A stretch of 64,000 nt of DNA from Sulfurisoma sediminicola (GTDB taxonomy: Bacteria > Pseudomonadota > Gammaproteobacteria > Burkholderiales > Rhodocyclaceae): positions 186,001 through 250,000 of the forward strand of contig NZ_BHVV01000006.1 in the NCBI RefSeq assembly GCF_003865015.1. Reading direction: 5' to 3'. The position numbers and the translations under genes were made by a program. Shown in pieces: positions 47,197 to 57,354 of the stretch. The number at the start of each line of letters is the position of its first letter. Position 1 is the stretch's first letter. The notes beneath the pieces are model-generated. The model saw nothing but the letters and a program-made list of their open reading frames with translations. It searched no databases and had not been told where the DNA came from.

Positions 47197-49715
47197 ACTG
47201 TGTAGTCCGTTTCTAGCGTCAGGCTATTAAAGGCCACCAAGGTATTGGGATTCAGTGCCTTGATCGTGAACTTGCCTTCGAATTCTTCGAGCATCTTCAA
47301 GGCAACAGGCACCCGCACATTTGGGCGCAACGAAATTGTTCGGGTGGCCGGATCGACGGCACCACCGGGGCGGGGCTCGCCGACGACATCGCCGTTAGGC
47401 TTATGGGCTTCCAGAAGAATCTCGACCTCACGATCCTGCTCGAACATGTCGTCATTAGCCCACATCACCTCGACCACTGGTGTACGGGTCGTGATGCGTT
47501 TTGCGCCGTTGCGGTAGGTCAGATCAATCTTAATCTTGCGGATGGCCGGCTCAGCGCCCTCCAGGCGCATGGACAGTACGGGCACGACAGCTTCCTGAAG
47601 TGAAGCCCCACCGTGGAAATAGAGCAGCCCCCGCGAATACGGGGCCATACTTTTCGGCATCGCAACCATCGGGAAATCGCCACGAACGCCCAAGCGCTCG
47701 TTAGCCATCACCAGGTTGCTGGAATCCCCGCCGCCTTGGCCGAGCAGCATTCGATCATGCGCATTGAAGGCCCAGTTACCGGTTGGCTTCGAGCACACAT
47801 CACCAGCTTCAGCAGCCGCGTTCAGGTAAAAGCCGTGGTCGGTGGCAATGACGACTTCCTTGAAACCTTCCTTGCGCAAGCGATGAATCGCGGCCCGAAT
47901 CCGGCTCAAGGTCTTCGGCAGCAGGCCCAGAGTTTCCTGGGGGTCGTTTTCTAACTGGCTGTCGATCTCAACGCTGCGCAGAACAAACAACTCGATGGTC
48001 TCTGCCACCGAGTCCTTGGCCATCACGTAATCACCCAAGCGCATCTCAGTAAAGCGCGCTCCGTAGCGCTTACGAATGGCCTCCATCCTTTGCGTGACAT
48101 TGCCAACAGTCTGGTCCCCAAGCGTGGGCACCAATCCTGTTCCGTCAGAGCGGAGCGCGAGCTGCTGCCCGGCTTCGGGTAACAAACTGGCCATGCCGAT
48201 GATCGTAATCGTAGGTAACTGCGCGAAGGCCGCCTCAATTGTTACCGGACCATCTTCAGAGAGTAGATGTTCCAGCGCCACGCCCAATTCATAGCGCAAC
48301 GCATCCACCAGGATGTAAGCGATGCGATGGCCCGCTTGCTGCAACGGCTTCGCGACGAAGCGGTCAAAGACATCTGCATTGGCAAGCCGATTGGCTGGTG
48401 GCCAACCGGTCGTTTCCAGGTGGCGCATGAAAACGGCCTGCACCTTTTCCGCGAGCTTGCGATAACTCGTTCTGGCTTGGCCAACAACCGAGCTCATCAG
48501 GCCATGCGGATCAATAAAGTCGCTGGCCGCTTGTTCAAATTCGCGGTGCAACCGATCTATCTCGCGCAAGCTGGCCACATAGAAATCAATCAGGCTGGTC
48601 TGCGATTTGGCGTAGTCAGGTAGCTGGCGGTCAAAGTCACCGCACTGCGCCACCAGGCGCAATGCGGCTTCGATCAGGCCCCATTGGCTTTGGCTTTCCG
48701 CCTTATCCAGCCAAACTGACGAGGCATGCTTGGCAATGATCTCGCGCACGCGATCCACATCGTCGGCCTTGAGTGCCTCAATGGCACGCTTCAGAAATGT
48801 GCGTTCCTCGAAGGGAAAGGTATCGCGCTTGCCTAGATCGTCGAGTTCTCCGCACGCATCCTTTAGATTCAATTCCTTCTCGATCGCTTCGGCGTGCTCA
48901 ACGTAGATATTCCGCGAGCGCAAATCACTGCGCAGTCGCTCGCACAGATCCTCAATGAGCGACCTGGCCTCAGGCATTGCTTTCGGAACATTCCCAAGCG
49001 CTGACGGCAAGGAAACCGGCAGATCAAACGCGAACTCGCTGAACAGGCAGAAGCGCCAAAGCTCCTCCGAAATCGTCGCCCATGCTTTGATCTTGCTCTT
49101 GAGATCGAAACCCAACGTGACCTTGAGCAAGTCACGCGCTTCCTGCACCCAGTTGTCAGCACCTTTCAGCGCCTTTTCCTGGGAGGCAGAGGGCGCCATC
49201 AATGCGTACAGAATGTCACGCACGGACTGCGCATCCAGCAATGCGCGCAAATGCGGCCAGCCTAAACCGCCGCCAATGGCGTCAATCACTGCAAAAGTCG
49301 GCGCTGGCGTCTCGGCAAAGACCTTGCGAATCACCGTCGCATGGTCTGGCTTGGCGCGCAGGCAAATGCTGAGGAATTCGTCTCCGTCGTCATCGGGGAA
49401 AACTGCGCCGCAGGCCGCGTAGATGGCAAAAGGATCCTTCTGTTTTTCCTCGTCGTTAAGCGGTTTGGCCATTGGCACATAGACGATCAGCCCCTCGACA
49501 CCGCTTTGCGGCTTGCCTACCTGTCGCAACAGACTCAGGGCATTCAAGCGACCGTCCAGGCCAGAAGCACCTACATCGATTGCCTTCAGATTTTCGGACT
49601 GCATCCCAAGGCAAAGCTCACGATACAGCCCAGCCTGGTCGTAGACCACCAGACAACTGTGGCTCTTGAGCCGTGGCGTCAGCAAATTGTCGCGAATGAA
49701 TTCGGCAATGCTCAT
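47193..49715 (-). CDS. pglZ: BREX phosphatase-domain protein PglZ
   Basis: 840 aa. Alkaline-phosphatase superfamily PglZ domain in the middle to C-terminal half: ILVDALRYELGVALEHLL (metal-binding Asp, about 472) and EVVIATDHGFYLN (about 625). The N-terminal region is helical and the C-terminal about 130 residues are beta-rich. PglZ binds PglX and is required for host methylation and phage restriction in BREX. The start overlaps a small ORF (ATGA) that fills the gap to pglX. Confidence 0.93.
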   Translation of the reverse strand: MSIAEFIRDNLLTPRLKSHSCLVVYDQAGLYRELCLGMQSENLKAIDVGASGLDGRLNALSLLRQVGKPQSGVEGLIVYVPMAKPLNDEEKQKDPFAIYAACGAVFPDDDGDEFLSICLRAKPDHATVIRKVFAETPAPTFAVIDAIGGGLGWPHLRALLDAQSVRDILYALMAPSASQEKALKGADNWVQEARDLLKVTLGFDLKSKIKAWATISEELWRFCLFSEFAFDLPVSLPSALGNVPKAMPEARSLIEDLCERLRSDLRSRNIYVEHAEAIEKELNLKDACGELDDLGKRDTFPFEERTFLKRAIEALKADDVDRVREIIAKHASSVWLDKAESQSQWGLIEAALRLVAQCGDFDRQLPDYAKSQTSLIDFYVASLREIDRLHREFEQAASDFIDPHGLMSSVVGQARTSYRKLAEKVQAVFMRHLETTGWPPANRLANADVFDRFVAKPLQQAGHRIAYILVDALRYELGVALEHLLSEDGPVTIEAAFAQLPTITIIGMASLLPEAGQQLALRSDGTGLVPTLGDQTVGNVTQRMEAIRKRYGARFTEMRLGDYVMAKDSVAETIELFVLRSVEIDSQLENDPQETLGLLPKTLSRIRAAIHRLRKEGFKEVVIATDHGFYLNAAAEAGDVCSKPTGNWAFNAHDRMLLGQGGGDSSNLVMANERLGVRGDFPMVAMPKSMAPYSRGLLYFHGGASLQEAVVPVLSMRLEGAEPAIRKIKIDLTYRNGAKRITTRTPVVEVMWANDDMFEQDREVEILLEAHKPNGDVVGEPRPGGAVDPATRTISLRPNVRVPVALKMLEEFEGKFTIKALNPNTLVAFNSLTLETDYTV

Positions 49716-49879
49716 AGCAGATTGCCCCGAGCGAATTTGTGGCGCATCAAATCACTGCTATCGATCTTGTAGATCGCAAAGTGGCACACCATGCTCCACA
49801 AGAGTCTTCGCGTCGCATGAATTCGCATCAAAAAGCCTCCCGACCTTCGGCAATGTTCAACAGAGCAGGGAACAGCCAT
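49712..49879 (-). CDS. Possible small protein (55 aa) coupled between pglX and pglZ
   Basis: 55 codons, starting MAVPCSVEHCRRSGGFLMRI and ending HKFARGNLL. The ATG overlaps the pglX stop (TGATG) and has a strong Shine-Dalgarno sequence (GGAGG, 7 bases upstream, inside the last pglX codons). Its stop overlaps the pglZ ATG (ATGA), while pglZ itself has only a weak site. The double overlap suggests it is translated and carries ribosomes to pglZ. No domain recognised; it may be a real small BREX protein, a leader peptide or the tail of a decayed gene. Confidence 0.5.
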   Translation of the reverse strand: MAVPCSVEHCRRSGGFLMRIHATRRLLWSMVCHFAIYKIDSSDLMRHKFARGNLL

Positions 49880-52800
49880 CACACTTCCTCCACTTTCTTG
49901 CGGCGCGTCTTCTTTGGCTTCGCCTCGGGCTCGATGTACAAATCTTCCAGCCCATGGGCGATAGCCAGTGACTTGTCGGTTTTGCATTTCTCCCGCACGC
50001 GGGCTGGCCAGTAGCTCATGGCCAAGTGCGCCCAGTCGTAGTCGCCTTTTTCGAGCTTTGCCCAGGTGTCTTTGAGCACCTTTTGCCATGGCTTATGGCG
50101 GAACAGCGGCCAGAGCGGCGCAGCGGTGATTTGCACGCCGTCGTCGTGGTTCGGTTGGTAACCTTGGGCGATCCCCAATAACGTGTCGCGCAGTTCGATC
50201 AGTTCAAGCTCGAATGCCTGGAGAGTCTCAAACTGCTTTTCTTCGTCGTGGGTACGGGACGAGCCTCTATTGCGCAGCGCTGTCCCCCCAGCGCCCACTT
50301 GCTTGAGCTTGGCCTCGATAAAGTCGTTGATGGCCGTGTATAGCGTCTGGTTGGTGAGGGTGGGATAAAAAAGCCACAGTGTGTAACTGCCTGAGCGGGT
50401 AGACAGGGGCCATAAAATTGGCGCCTTCCTTGGTGACAACGAATGACTGGTCAGGTGGTCTTCAAAGAAACCTTTACTCTCAGAAAAATAATCCTGCAAT
50501 GATCCGCCCGGAATAAATCGAGCAACATCATCAATGAAGGCGTCCTCAGAAACGCCTAAAACGCTCTTTGAAAACCCAACAACTAGGGTGAGAAGATCAT
50601 CGGTCAAGCTAGGCGAATGCCCGTTCTCTCCTGCGCGGGAAAAAGCTGCGGTAATCAGCCTATTTATGAGAATTGATAAGCAATCGCGCAAGCCTTTTTC
50701 GGCGTCATAATTTGCCGCCGAGTATCCTTCTGGACGCAATACCGACTCGATTTCATGGCTCGATTCATCGGCGCCGCGCAAACGATCGATGTACTCAGCC
50801 AATAATTTCTGTTCCGATACAGGAATGCCATAAATATCAAATATCTTCAAATCAATTTGATATTGGCGGTCTGCCACGCCTTTCCATGCAGCCGAAAGAT
50901 CCTTTACAACCTGAGCCAAGCCAAGCTGTACGCTTCTTGTCGAAGTTATCTCCTTTAGAGCCTTTTCATATATGGCATTTTCGTCGGTGGCATCCTTCAC
51001 AAGACCATATGCCTCTTGAGCAAACCTGCACAACCCCTCATCCTTGAGCACTCTCTCTTCCATTGGAATTGCAGCGAGATGTGCAACTTCAAACTTCCGT
51101 CCAGGATGAAGTGCTGCGCAAATAATGTCTGCTAGACGAGAGTTGAACAGCGCGAGCAAGTTCCAAGTGGACTCTTCGTCTTCGGGAATGATTGCCATTC
51201 CGGTATCGGAAAATACCGAATCCTTTGGCATGAGACGCCCATTCATGCCAACACTGCTGACCCTGGGAAAGGTTATTCCAGGTTTGAAGAATTCAGATTC
51301 ATTCTTTATTGTCCGAGAGGCACCGCCATACCTTTGCTCTGCGAAGGCTTTTGACTCCCGGCCGTCTTTATCCCATAGGAATAGCCAATTCTCATTGGAA
51401 AAATATCGACGGAACTCGCCACCTTTCATCATTGGGACCCACTTAAGGCCGTTCCCAATTTCGTTGCCAGGTACTTCCCATCGCAATCTGGTAAATCGGA
51501 AAATATCACCCGGAATTAGCCCCTGCCGTACTTTCCCATAGCGCTTATTGCTTACGGGTTTCTCAACAAGCGGCTTGCAAGCAAAACCTGGGTCAAATTG
51601 TGGAAAGCGCTTGATCGCTATCTCAACCGCCGTAGGAAGCCAGTAGCACAGTGATCCATTTGGGATCTCCAAAAACCAGCTATGTTCTCGGACCCAGGTA
51701 CTCGCAGGCGACTCACCATTGCGCAATGACGACAAGATTCTGGCAATAGCGGGTTGCTTCTCTTTAGTCGTGGAGAGATCAATGGAGTAGAAGGCTGAAC
51801 TAGCACCTTTTGATGCGATGTAGGCGCTAGTCTCAACGGTCGCCCCATCAAGAACGCCGCTTCCAAGATCTGCAAGAACTTGGAGTCTTGTTTCTCCAGT
51901 AAGGAGCTCTCGCCGCATAGGCTCAAAAAATTCAAGCGTATGAAATGTGCGAGATGTGATTTGACCTTGAAAACCGTTTGCAGCAAGAAGATCTTTGGCG
52001 CACCGCAAGAAGAAACACATATACAAATCCGGGCGCCCAAGAGCGTAAACCCGTTTTAGATATTGCGTAGCCGAAGCGGAAGATTCACCGAATGGCGGAT
52101 TCATCACAATCACATCAAACTTCTCTCGAGTTAGATCGATCATTCGCAACAATTCGAGGGAATCTTGGGCGAAAAGTCGTCCTTGGAAAGTCGCTTTTAC
52201 TGTGTGCGCGAACTCAGTCAGTGACAACCGAAGTCGGGTTTCGGCTTGCCGCCAGTTCTCATGCTCTTGCTGGGCAAATAGTCCAGCGCCTTTGCCGACA
52301 TAAATTTGCCGGATCAAGTGTGGCAATTCGCGCTCAACCTGGAGCAGTATCCCGAGTTCGGGTAGGTCCTTGAGAACTTGGATAGTCTTCTCGAATAACT
52401 CGGCATCGAGCTTGTCGAGGTTTGCAGCGAACTGTAGACGTAGTTCTTGCTCTGCCGGCGGAGCAATGGCGGCAACTACTTGGCCCCGCCCGACCAGGGG
52501 GCGATCTTTGGCTTTGATGTCTGCATCGTGCCAGGCACGTTGCGCTCGGAGCCACAGCGCCAACGAGGCGATCTGCGCGGCACGAGGGTCAATGTCCACA
52601 CCGTGGATATTGTGCTCGATGATGAGACGCGGCACGTCGCGCAGGAACGCCGCCTCGTCCCCATAGGCTTGTTTCAGTGGTTGGAAATTGGCCTGTGGTT
52701 GCGTTGAGACATCGAGCGAACCAGGCCCGTGTTCCTGCTCCCATTCCCAGGCCTCGCGGTAAATCTCAGTCAGCAAATCGAATGCGTAAAGTCCAAAGTG

Positions 52801-53709
52801 CATCGAACCGCAGGCAGGATCGAGCAACTTGAGTGTGCGCGGGTCGCGCAGGCGAGTCGAAGCTTCTGGCTCTTCATTCGGCTTGATGAGCAGGTATTGA
52901 CACCGTCCCGCCAGCGCCGACTTTCCGCCTGTAGCGTTGAACCATAGGCGGCCAAGGGTGTTGTCGACCAGAAATTCGACCACATAGCGCGGTGTAAAGA
53001 ACTGGTTGCGCACAGCCAGTTCGCGGCTGTTGCGTGGCGCTTGGCTAGCATCGCGCATCGCTTTGCGCTCTTCTTTTGAATTGAAATATTGGTAAATCCA
53101 GCCGATAGTTTCGTCCTCGGTCCAAAGCAGATCAATGTCGGTAGCATTGATGAGGCCCAGCAGTTGCAGTAGCGTAGCTTCTCGCGGGAAAAGGCGCCCA
53201 TGCGGCGAATAGCGATCAAATAGCAACGGCAAGTCCTGCGAAAGCTCATCGAATACGCTGAACAGATAGGAGCAGTACGCTTCGCCGGTTTCCCCTAACC
53301 CTGTGCCCGCCATGCGAGCGTATAGCTGAAACCCCTGAGACTGGTAGCCAGATTGGTCGCAAGCGCTGACCGATGGGTAAAGCAGGCCACGCGCTTCGGC
53401 CATACGTAATGCGCAAAGACGGTTTAGGACCGTAAAGGCTTGCTCGCGGACGATGCGGTCGAGCACTTCGGCTTTGTTGCCATCTGGTGTCTGCGCCAGG
53501 TAGTGCTGAAGCAGTTCGCGTAGGATGCGCGCCGTCTCGCGCTGGGCATCGGTGAGGTGGGTCAGTTTTTCAAATGCCGCAACTTCGCCCGAGACGGGAT
53601 CAAGTCCGTAGTCGTTCTGTAGTTGCTTGGTGAATTCGTCAGACAACAGGCTGCGCGCTTCGGACACGAAGCGCTGAAGCCTGTTGCGGGTTGATTGGTC
53701 AAACGCCAT
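49879..53709 (-). CDS. pglX: BREX adenine-specific DNA methyltransferase PglX
   Basis: 1276 aa, full-length for the family. SAM-binding LLDPACGSMHFG (about residue 296) and the N6-adenine catalytic motif VMNPPFGESS (about 537) are intact. A helical N-terminal domain precedes them, and the C-terminal half carries target recognition and PglZ contacts. PglX methylates one adenine in a 6-7-bp non-palindromic site to mark self DNA. It starts 11 bases after brxC and ends in a Lys/Arg-rich tail. A run of six C on the + strand near 50286 is too short to call phase-variable. Confidence 0.95.
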   Translation of the reverse strand: MAFDQSTRNRLQRFVSEARSLLSDEFTKQLQNDYGLDPVSGEVAAFEKLTHLTDAQRETARILRELLQHYLAQTPDGNKAEVLDRIVREQAFTVLNRLCALRMAEARGLLYPSVSACDQSGYQSQGFQLYARMAGTGLGETGEAYCSYLFSVFDELSQDLPLLFDRYSPHGRLFPREATLLQLLGLINATDIDLLWTEDETIGWIYQYFNSKEERKAMRDASQAPRNSRELAVRNQFFTPRYVVEFLVDNTLGRLWFNATGGKSALAGRCQYLLIKPNEEPEASTRLRDPRTLKLLDPACGSMHFGLYAFDLLTEIYREAWEWEQEHGPGSLDVSTQPQANFQPLKQAYGDEAAFLRDVPRLIIEHNIHGVDIDPRAAQIASLALWLRAQRAWHDADIKAKDRPLVGRGQVVAAIAPPAEQELRLQFAANLDKLDAELFEKTIQVLKDLPELGILLQVERELPHLIRQIYVGKGAGLFAQQEHENWRQAETRLRLSLTEFAHTVKATFQGRLFAQDSLELLRMIDLTREKFDVIVMNPPFGESSASATQYLKRVYALGRPDLYMCFFLRCAKDLLAANGFQGQITSRTFHTLEFFEPMRRELLTGETRLQVLADLGSGVLDGATVETSAYIASKGASSAFYSIDLSTTKEKQPAIARILSSLRNGESPASTWVREHSWFLEIPNGSLCYWLPTAVEIAIKRFPQFDPGFACKPLVEKPVSNKRYGKVRQGLIPGDIFRFTRLRWEVPGNEIGNGLKWVPMMKGGEFRRYFSNENWLFLWDKDGRESKAFAEQRYGGASRTIKNESEFFKPGITFPRVSSVGMNGRLMPKDSVFSDTGMAIIPEDEESTWNLLALFNSRLADIICAALHPGRKFEVAHLAAIPMEERVLKDEGLCRFAQEAYGLVKDATDENAIYEKALKEITSTRSVQLGLAQVVKDLSAAWKGVADRQYQIDLKIFDIYGIPVSEQKLLAEYIDRLRGADESSHEIESVLRPEGYSAANYDAEKGLRDCLSILINRLITAAFSRAGENGHSPSLTDDLLTLVVGFSKSVLGVSEDAFIDDVARFIPGGSLQDYFSESKGFFEDHLTSHSLSPRKAPILWPLSTRSGSYTLWLFYPTLTNQTLYTAINDFIEAKLKQVGAGGTALRNRGSSRTHDEEKQFETLQAFELELIELRDTLLGIAQGYQPNHDDGVQITAAPLWPLFRHKPWQKVLKDTWAKLEKGDYDWAHLAMSYWPARVREKCKTDKSLAIAHGLEDLYIEPEAKPKKTRRKKVEEV

Positions 53710-53720
53710 GCGTGGCCTCG

Positions 53721-56700
53721 TTATTCTTTTATGGTCAGATTGACTTCAATGTCAGGCAATCCGGCGAGTTCGGCTTTGACGGTTTGCAACTGGGTGATGA
53801 GCTGATCGATCTGGTCGGTGGTTGTGAGCTTGAGGCGAATCGGTAGATCGCGCTTTTGCTTGCCGCTCTTCTTCAGGTCCTCGATACGCTGACGACGCTT
53901 TTCCTGGCCCTGGCGACGCACGGACTCCTTGAGCTCGGTGATGCGCGTGTTGATTTCGTAATCGCGAGACAGCAGTTGCTTAAAGCCGTCGAGGTCGCGG
54001 TTGGCATCAATCGAGATGGATTCAAGGCGCGACAAGATGCTGGCACGTTCCTCGGGGTTGAGTTCGGCCCATTCGGGAAGTCGCTCCAGGTCCTCTGCGC
54101 CTTCTTTGCGGCGATGTTTCAATTGCTCGGCCAGCTTGTCGGCGGCATCGCGTACAGAATTTTGCAAGTTGGTCAGCTGAGTCGCGAGGTCCGCTGCCGA
54201 TTTGTAGAAGGATTCTTGGGCGAGCCGGTCGCTTAGCAGAGAGAGGTCTTCCGCCAAGTCGCGCTTGAGATCGCCCGGCACGCCGGAATCCGGCAATGCC
54301 TGTATTTCATTTCGATGTCGCTGCAAATCGCGCAGGGTGGCATCCAGTCCATTTTCTAGGGTGCGCTTGAGGTCGCCAGCCCATTGGAGGTTGTCATACA
54401 GCGGCGACTCTTCACCGCCCAGGCGTAGCGGTGCATCGGAGGCATCGGTGAGCAGAATGTCTTGGATGTCGCTAGTCAGGTTGCGCAACCGATCAACCCC
54501 GGCAACGCCCAGACCGGAGAGCTTTTCAGCCAATGGTGAGTAGTCATGCTGGTAGCGCGGGAAGTGCTTGGCAGCGGCCTTGCTGATTTCTTGCTCCAGC
54601 GGCACCACCGAATCGCCGATCAGGTTGGTGAGCCGTTCAGCCGCACGGGCGAGCACGTCGTCCGGCATCTTGGATTCGCGCAGGGAGACGCCGATCGGGC
54701 CAAAGCTCTTGTTGGTCTTGAGTGCATCGATCGCTTGTTGCCCAGCGGCAATGACCTCGCGCCCGGAAATCTTGAGTTTGAGATCGCCAGCGACCAGCAT
54801 GGCGGCTAGGATGTAGCGCACGGTATCGGGCGACCACCCGAAGGGTGCGTCGCTAAATTGCTCCAATAGGCGCTTGCCTTCCAGCGTGCCGTTACGTTCG
54901 ATAGCATCGCGCAGGCTGACGATGGCCTTGTGCGCGGTGTTGATCTTGTGTGAGCCACCTTTTATTTCGACCAGCCCCAAAGGATCTAGGGCGCTATTGA
55001 TTCCCGCCGGGTTGCCGACACGCAGGAATTTCTCGGCCAGGGCAGTATCGACGCGCTCGGGTGCTTCGGCATAACGATTAAAAACATCGGCCGCGACTTT
55101 CGCCAGGTGCTTCTTGGCGGCGTCGAGCAGCTCTTGGTCAAGACTGGTGACGGCATCAAACTGACCACGGAAAACAAACGAACCGTGAGTCAGGCTGCGT
55201 TTAACGTGCACCTGAAGCTGATTGGCCAGCGTGGTAGCTCGGTCGATCTGGCTGGCACAATACTCTTTGACTTCCTGGTCGGGGTCGTTGCGGTGCAACT
55301 CAGCAATACGCTGGCAGCGATAGATTTCAGCGGCCAAGTTATCCGCTTCGGGGCTTGTGCGGCCCAGCAAGAGGATGGTGTTCTGATTGCTGCGCTGGCG
55401 TGATTCATCGACCAGGCGAGTACGTGCCGTGTCGTAGTTGGCCGGATCTGAGAACTCGACGATGGTCTGGATGGTTTCACGATCGCCCGCCAGACTGGAC
55501 GGGATGCCGCTGTTCATGACCTTGAGACCAGCGGTAACAGCAAGACTGCCATGCAACCGGGTGGCCGGGAGGGGGTCGAAGACCTCGCGTAGGGCTTCGT
55601 TTCCGATGCGACGGATATCGACGGAACGTAGCGGGATGTTGCCGCGCTCCTGCTCGATGTCGCGCAGCTTCTCGGACAGGAAAGTCAGGCTGCCATCTTT
55701 TTCGCCCAAAGGAACGAGCGGATCGTTGAGCATCTGCTCGACGGCCTTGCTGACCTCATCCTGGTGCGAGGCAGCATCTACACCGGGGTGCATCAGGCTG
55801 GCGACGTTTTGGAGGGTGACCGGCAGGTTGGCGAGGATCTGCAGGATGGCGATGGTCTTGGCGATGTTCTTGTGCAGATCGGAATCCGGGAAACGCACGA
55901 AGACCTTGCCGACCGCTTGATGGATTGACGGAAAGGCGCGGCGAATATCTTTGTCGAGTGCATCGAATAGCGTGACGGTCGTGGCGAGCCAGCCTGTGGG
56001 GCGGTCAGCTACCGGAATCTCGCCAGCGTGTTTTTCAACCAGAATGTCTTGAATGACCTTGATGGCCGAGCGCAGGCCGATGCCACCCGTCGACTTGGCC
56101 AAAGCACCCAAGAGGTGCAGCAGGATGTCGAAATGCGCTGGCAGGAAGGGATACAGGTTGATGAAGGTGTCACGTGAGAAGTCGGAGTCGTAATACTTGG
56201 CGTCCTGCAACTTGGTGTTGTGACGCAGAGCTTGTCCGTGGGTATCGAAGAGCTTGCCTAGCGCATCAGCACCAGCGGGGGATTTTCCGAGCAGGCGGCC
56301 GGTACAGATCTTCTTGATGTCTTCCGCTTCCAGGTCGATCTGGATCGGGAAGCGGTCCTTGAGTTTGTAGAGCTGAGATGAGTTGAGCGCAGCCCTGGGG
56401 TCGTCCTCGGTCAGCGTCTGCTGCGCGGTGGCGAACATCCAGACTTTGCCATCGCCCAGGCGCTTGAGGTTCTTGGCCAAGCCGTCGAGGTTGAGGATCA
56501 GGTTGTCTCGCGAAGCGACGTATTGGCCGACTTCGTCCACGATTAGCAGAACGTACTGCTTGCCGCTTTTCTCGCGGATGATGTCGATCATTTCCTGAAC
56601 GCGCTCATTTTCGAACTTGATGAAGCTATCAATGTTCGAACTAAACGATGATGACGTCGGGAAAAGCGCCGGATACATTTCGTGGGCAACTTGAGGGACA

Positions 56701-57329
56701 AGTCCGTCGACGATCAATGGATCATTTTGAAGTTCGCCTTTCCACGGCAAACCTGGGAGCATTGCAGCGACTTTCTGCTCGAATTCAGCAAACCGGCCGT
56801 CTTTCTCAAGTTTTCTCTCCAGTGCTGCGACCTTGAGATTGCGCGAGTAGCCCGCCCATTGCAAAACCTTGTAGTAGAGGACTGTCGATACCTCTTGCAT
56901 CGTCGCATCCACAACCTGGTCGCTCGCCAGGTCAAGCATGACCACGGCAGCAGGGAAACGCTGAACGACGGTGGACAGCTGAGCTTTAACGGGCGCGGTT
57001 TGCAGGCGATCTTGCAGATGTTTGATGAACGGCAAACCATCAACCTTGATCTGGTTGTCGAAGGCGAAGCCCAGGTACTTGGTGAAAGAGCTCTTGCCTG
57101 AACCGTAGAAGCCGGACACCCAGACGCCGATCTCGTTTTCACCACCGGTTTCCATGGCCAACTGCATACGATCGAGGAGTTTGCGGAACTGTTCCTCGAT
57201 GCTTTCGGTGACGATGTATTCCGAAATCTCGGACTTGAGGCGTGCTTCCTGGGAGGCGCCGTAAGTGATGACCTTCTCGATTGACCGGTGAATGTCTTTG
57301 GACGGGTCGAAGAGTGTGCGGATCTGCAT
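53721..57329 (-). CDS. brxC: BREX P-loop protein BrxC
   Basis: 1202 aa from the ATG at 57329 (MQIRTLFDP), with AGGA upstream; a frame from 57365 would overlap brxB. Walker A GFYGSGKSSFTKYLG at about residue 78 and Walker B YVLLIVDEVGQYV, followed by ATAQQTL (sensor). Long helical and coiled-coil C-terminal regions (RRQGQEKRRQRIEDLKKSGK). The large ATPase core of the BREX complex, related to PglY. Most of the operon's length is brxC plus pglX. Confidence 0.95.
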   Translation of the reverse strand: MQIRTLFDPSKDIHRSIEKVITYGASQEARLKSEISEYIVTESIEEQFRKLLDRMQLAMETGGENEIGVWVSGFYGSGKSSFTKYLGFAFDNQIKVDGLPFIKHLQDRLQTAPVKAQLSTVVQRFPAAVVMLDLASDQVVDATMQEVSTVLYYKVLQWAGYSRNLKVAALERKLEKDGRFAEFEQKVAAMLPGLPWKGELQNDPLIVDGLVPQVAHEMYPALFPTSSSFSSNIDSFIKFENERVQEMIDIIREKSGKQYVLLIVDEVGQYVASRDNLILNLDGLAKNLKRLGDGKVWMFATAQQTLTEDDPRAALNSSQLYKLKDRFPIQIDLEAEDIKKICTGRLLGKSPAGADALGKLFDTHGQALRHNTKLQDAKYYDSDFSRDTFINLYPFLPAHFDILLHLLGALAKSTGGIGLRSAIKVIQDILVEKHAGEIPVADRPTGWLATTVTLFDALDKDIRRAFPSIHQAVGKVFVRFPDSDLHKNIAKTIAILQILANLPVTLQNVASLMHPGVDAASHQDEVSKAVEQMLNDPLVPLGEKDGSLTFLSEKLRDIEQERGNIPLRSVDIRRIGNEALREVFDPLPATRLHGSLAVTAGLKVMNSGIPSSLAGDRETIQTIVEFSDPANYDTARTRLVDESRQRSNQNTILLLGRTSPEADNLAAEIYRCQRIAELHRNDPDQEVKEYCASQIDRATTLANQLQVHVKRSLTHGSFVFRGQFDAVTSLDQELLDAAKKHLAKVAADVFNRYAEAPERVDTALAEKFLRVGNPAGINSALDPLGLVEIKGGSHKINTAHKAIVSLRDAIERNGTLEGKRLLEQFSDAPFGWSPDTVRYILAAMLVAGDLKLKISGREVIAAGQQAIDALKTNKSFGPIGVSLRESKMPDDVLARAAERLTNLIGDSVVPLEQEISKAAAKHFPRYQHDYSPLAEKLSGLGVAGVDRLRNLTSDIQDILLTDASDAPLRLGGEESPLYDNLQWAGDLKRTLENGLDATLRDLQRHRNEIQALPDSGVPGDLKRDLAEDLSLLSDRLAQESFYKSAADLATQLTNLQNSVRDAADKLAEQLKHRRKEGAEDLERLPEWAELNPEERASILSRLESISIDANRDLDGFKQLLSRDYEINTRITELKESVRRQGQEKRRQRIEDLKKSGKQKRDLPIRLKLTTTDQIDQLITQLQTVKAELAGLPDIEVNLTIKE

Positions 57330-57354
57330 GATGGGTTTCCTAAATACTGAACGG

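Noticed and set aside
50284-50293. Six-C run in pglX as a phase-variation tract
   Set aside because: Only six bases and in frame with an intact gene; known switching tracts are longer. No evidence of length variation from one sequence.
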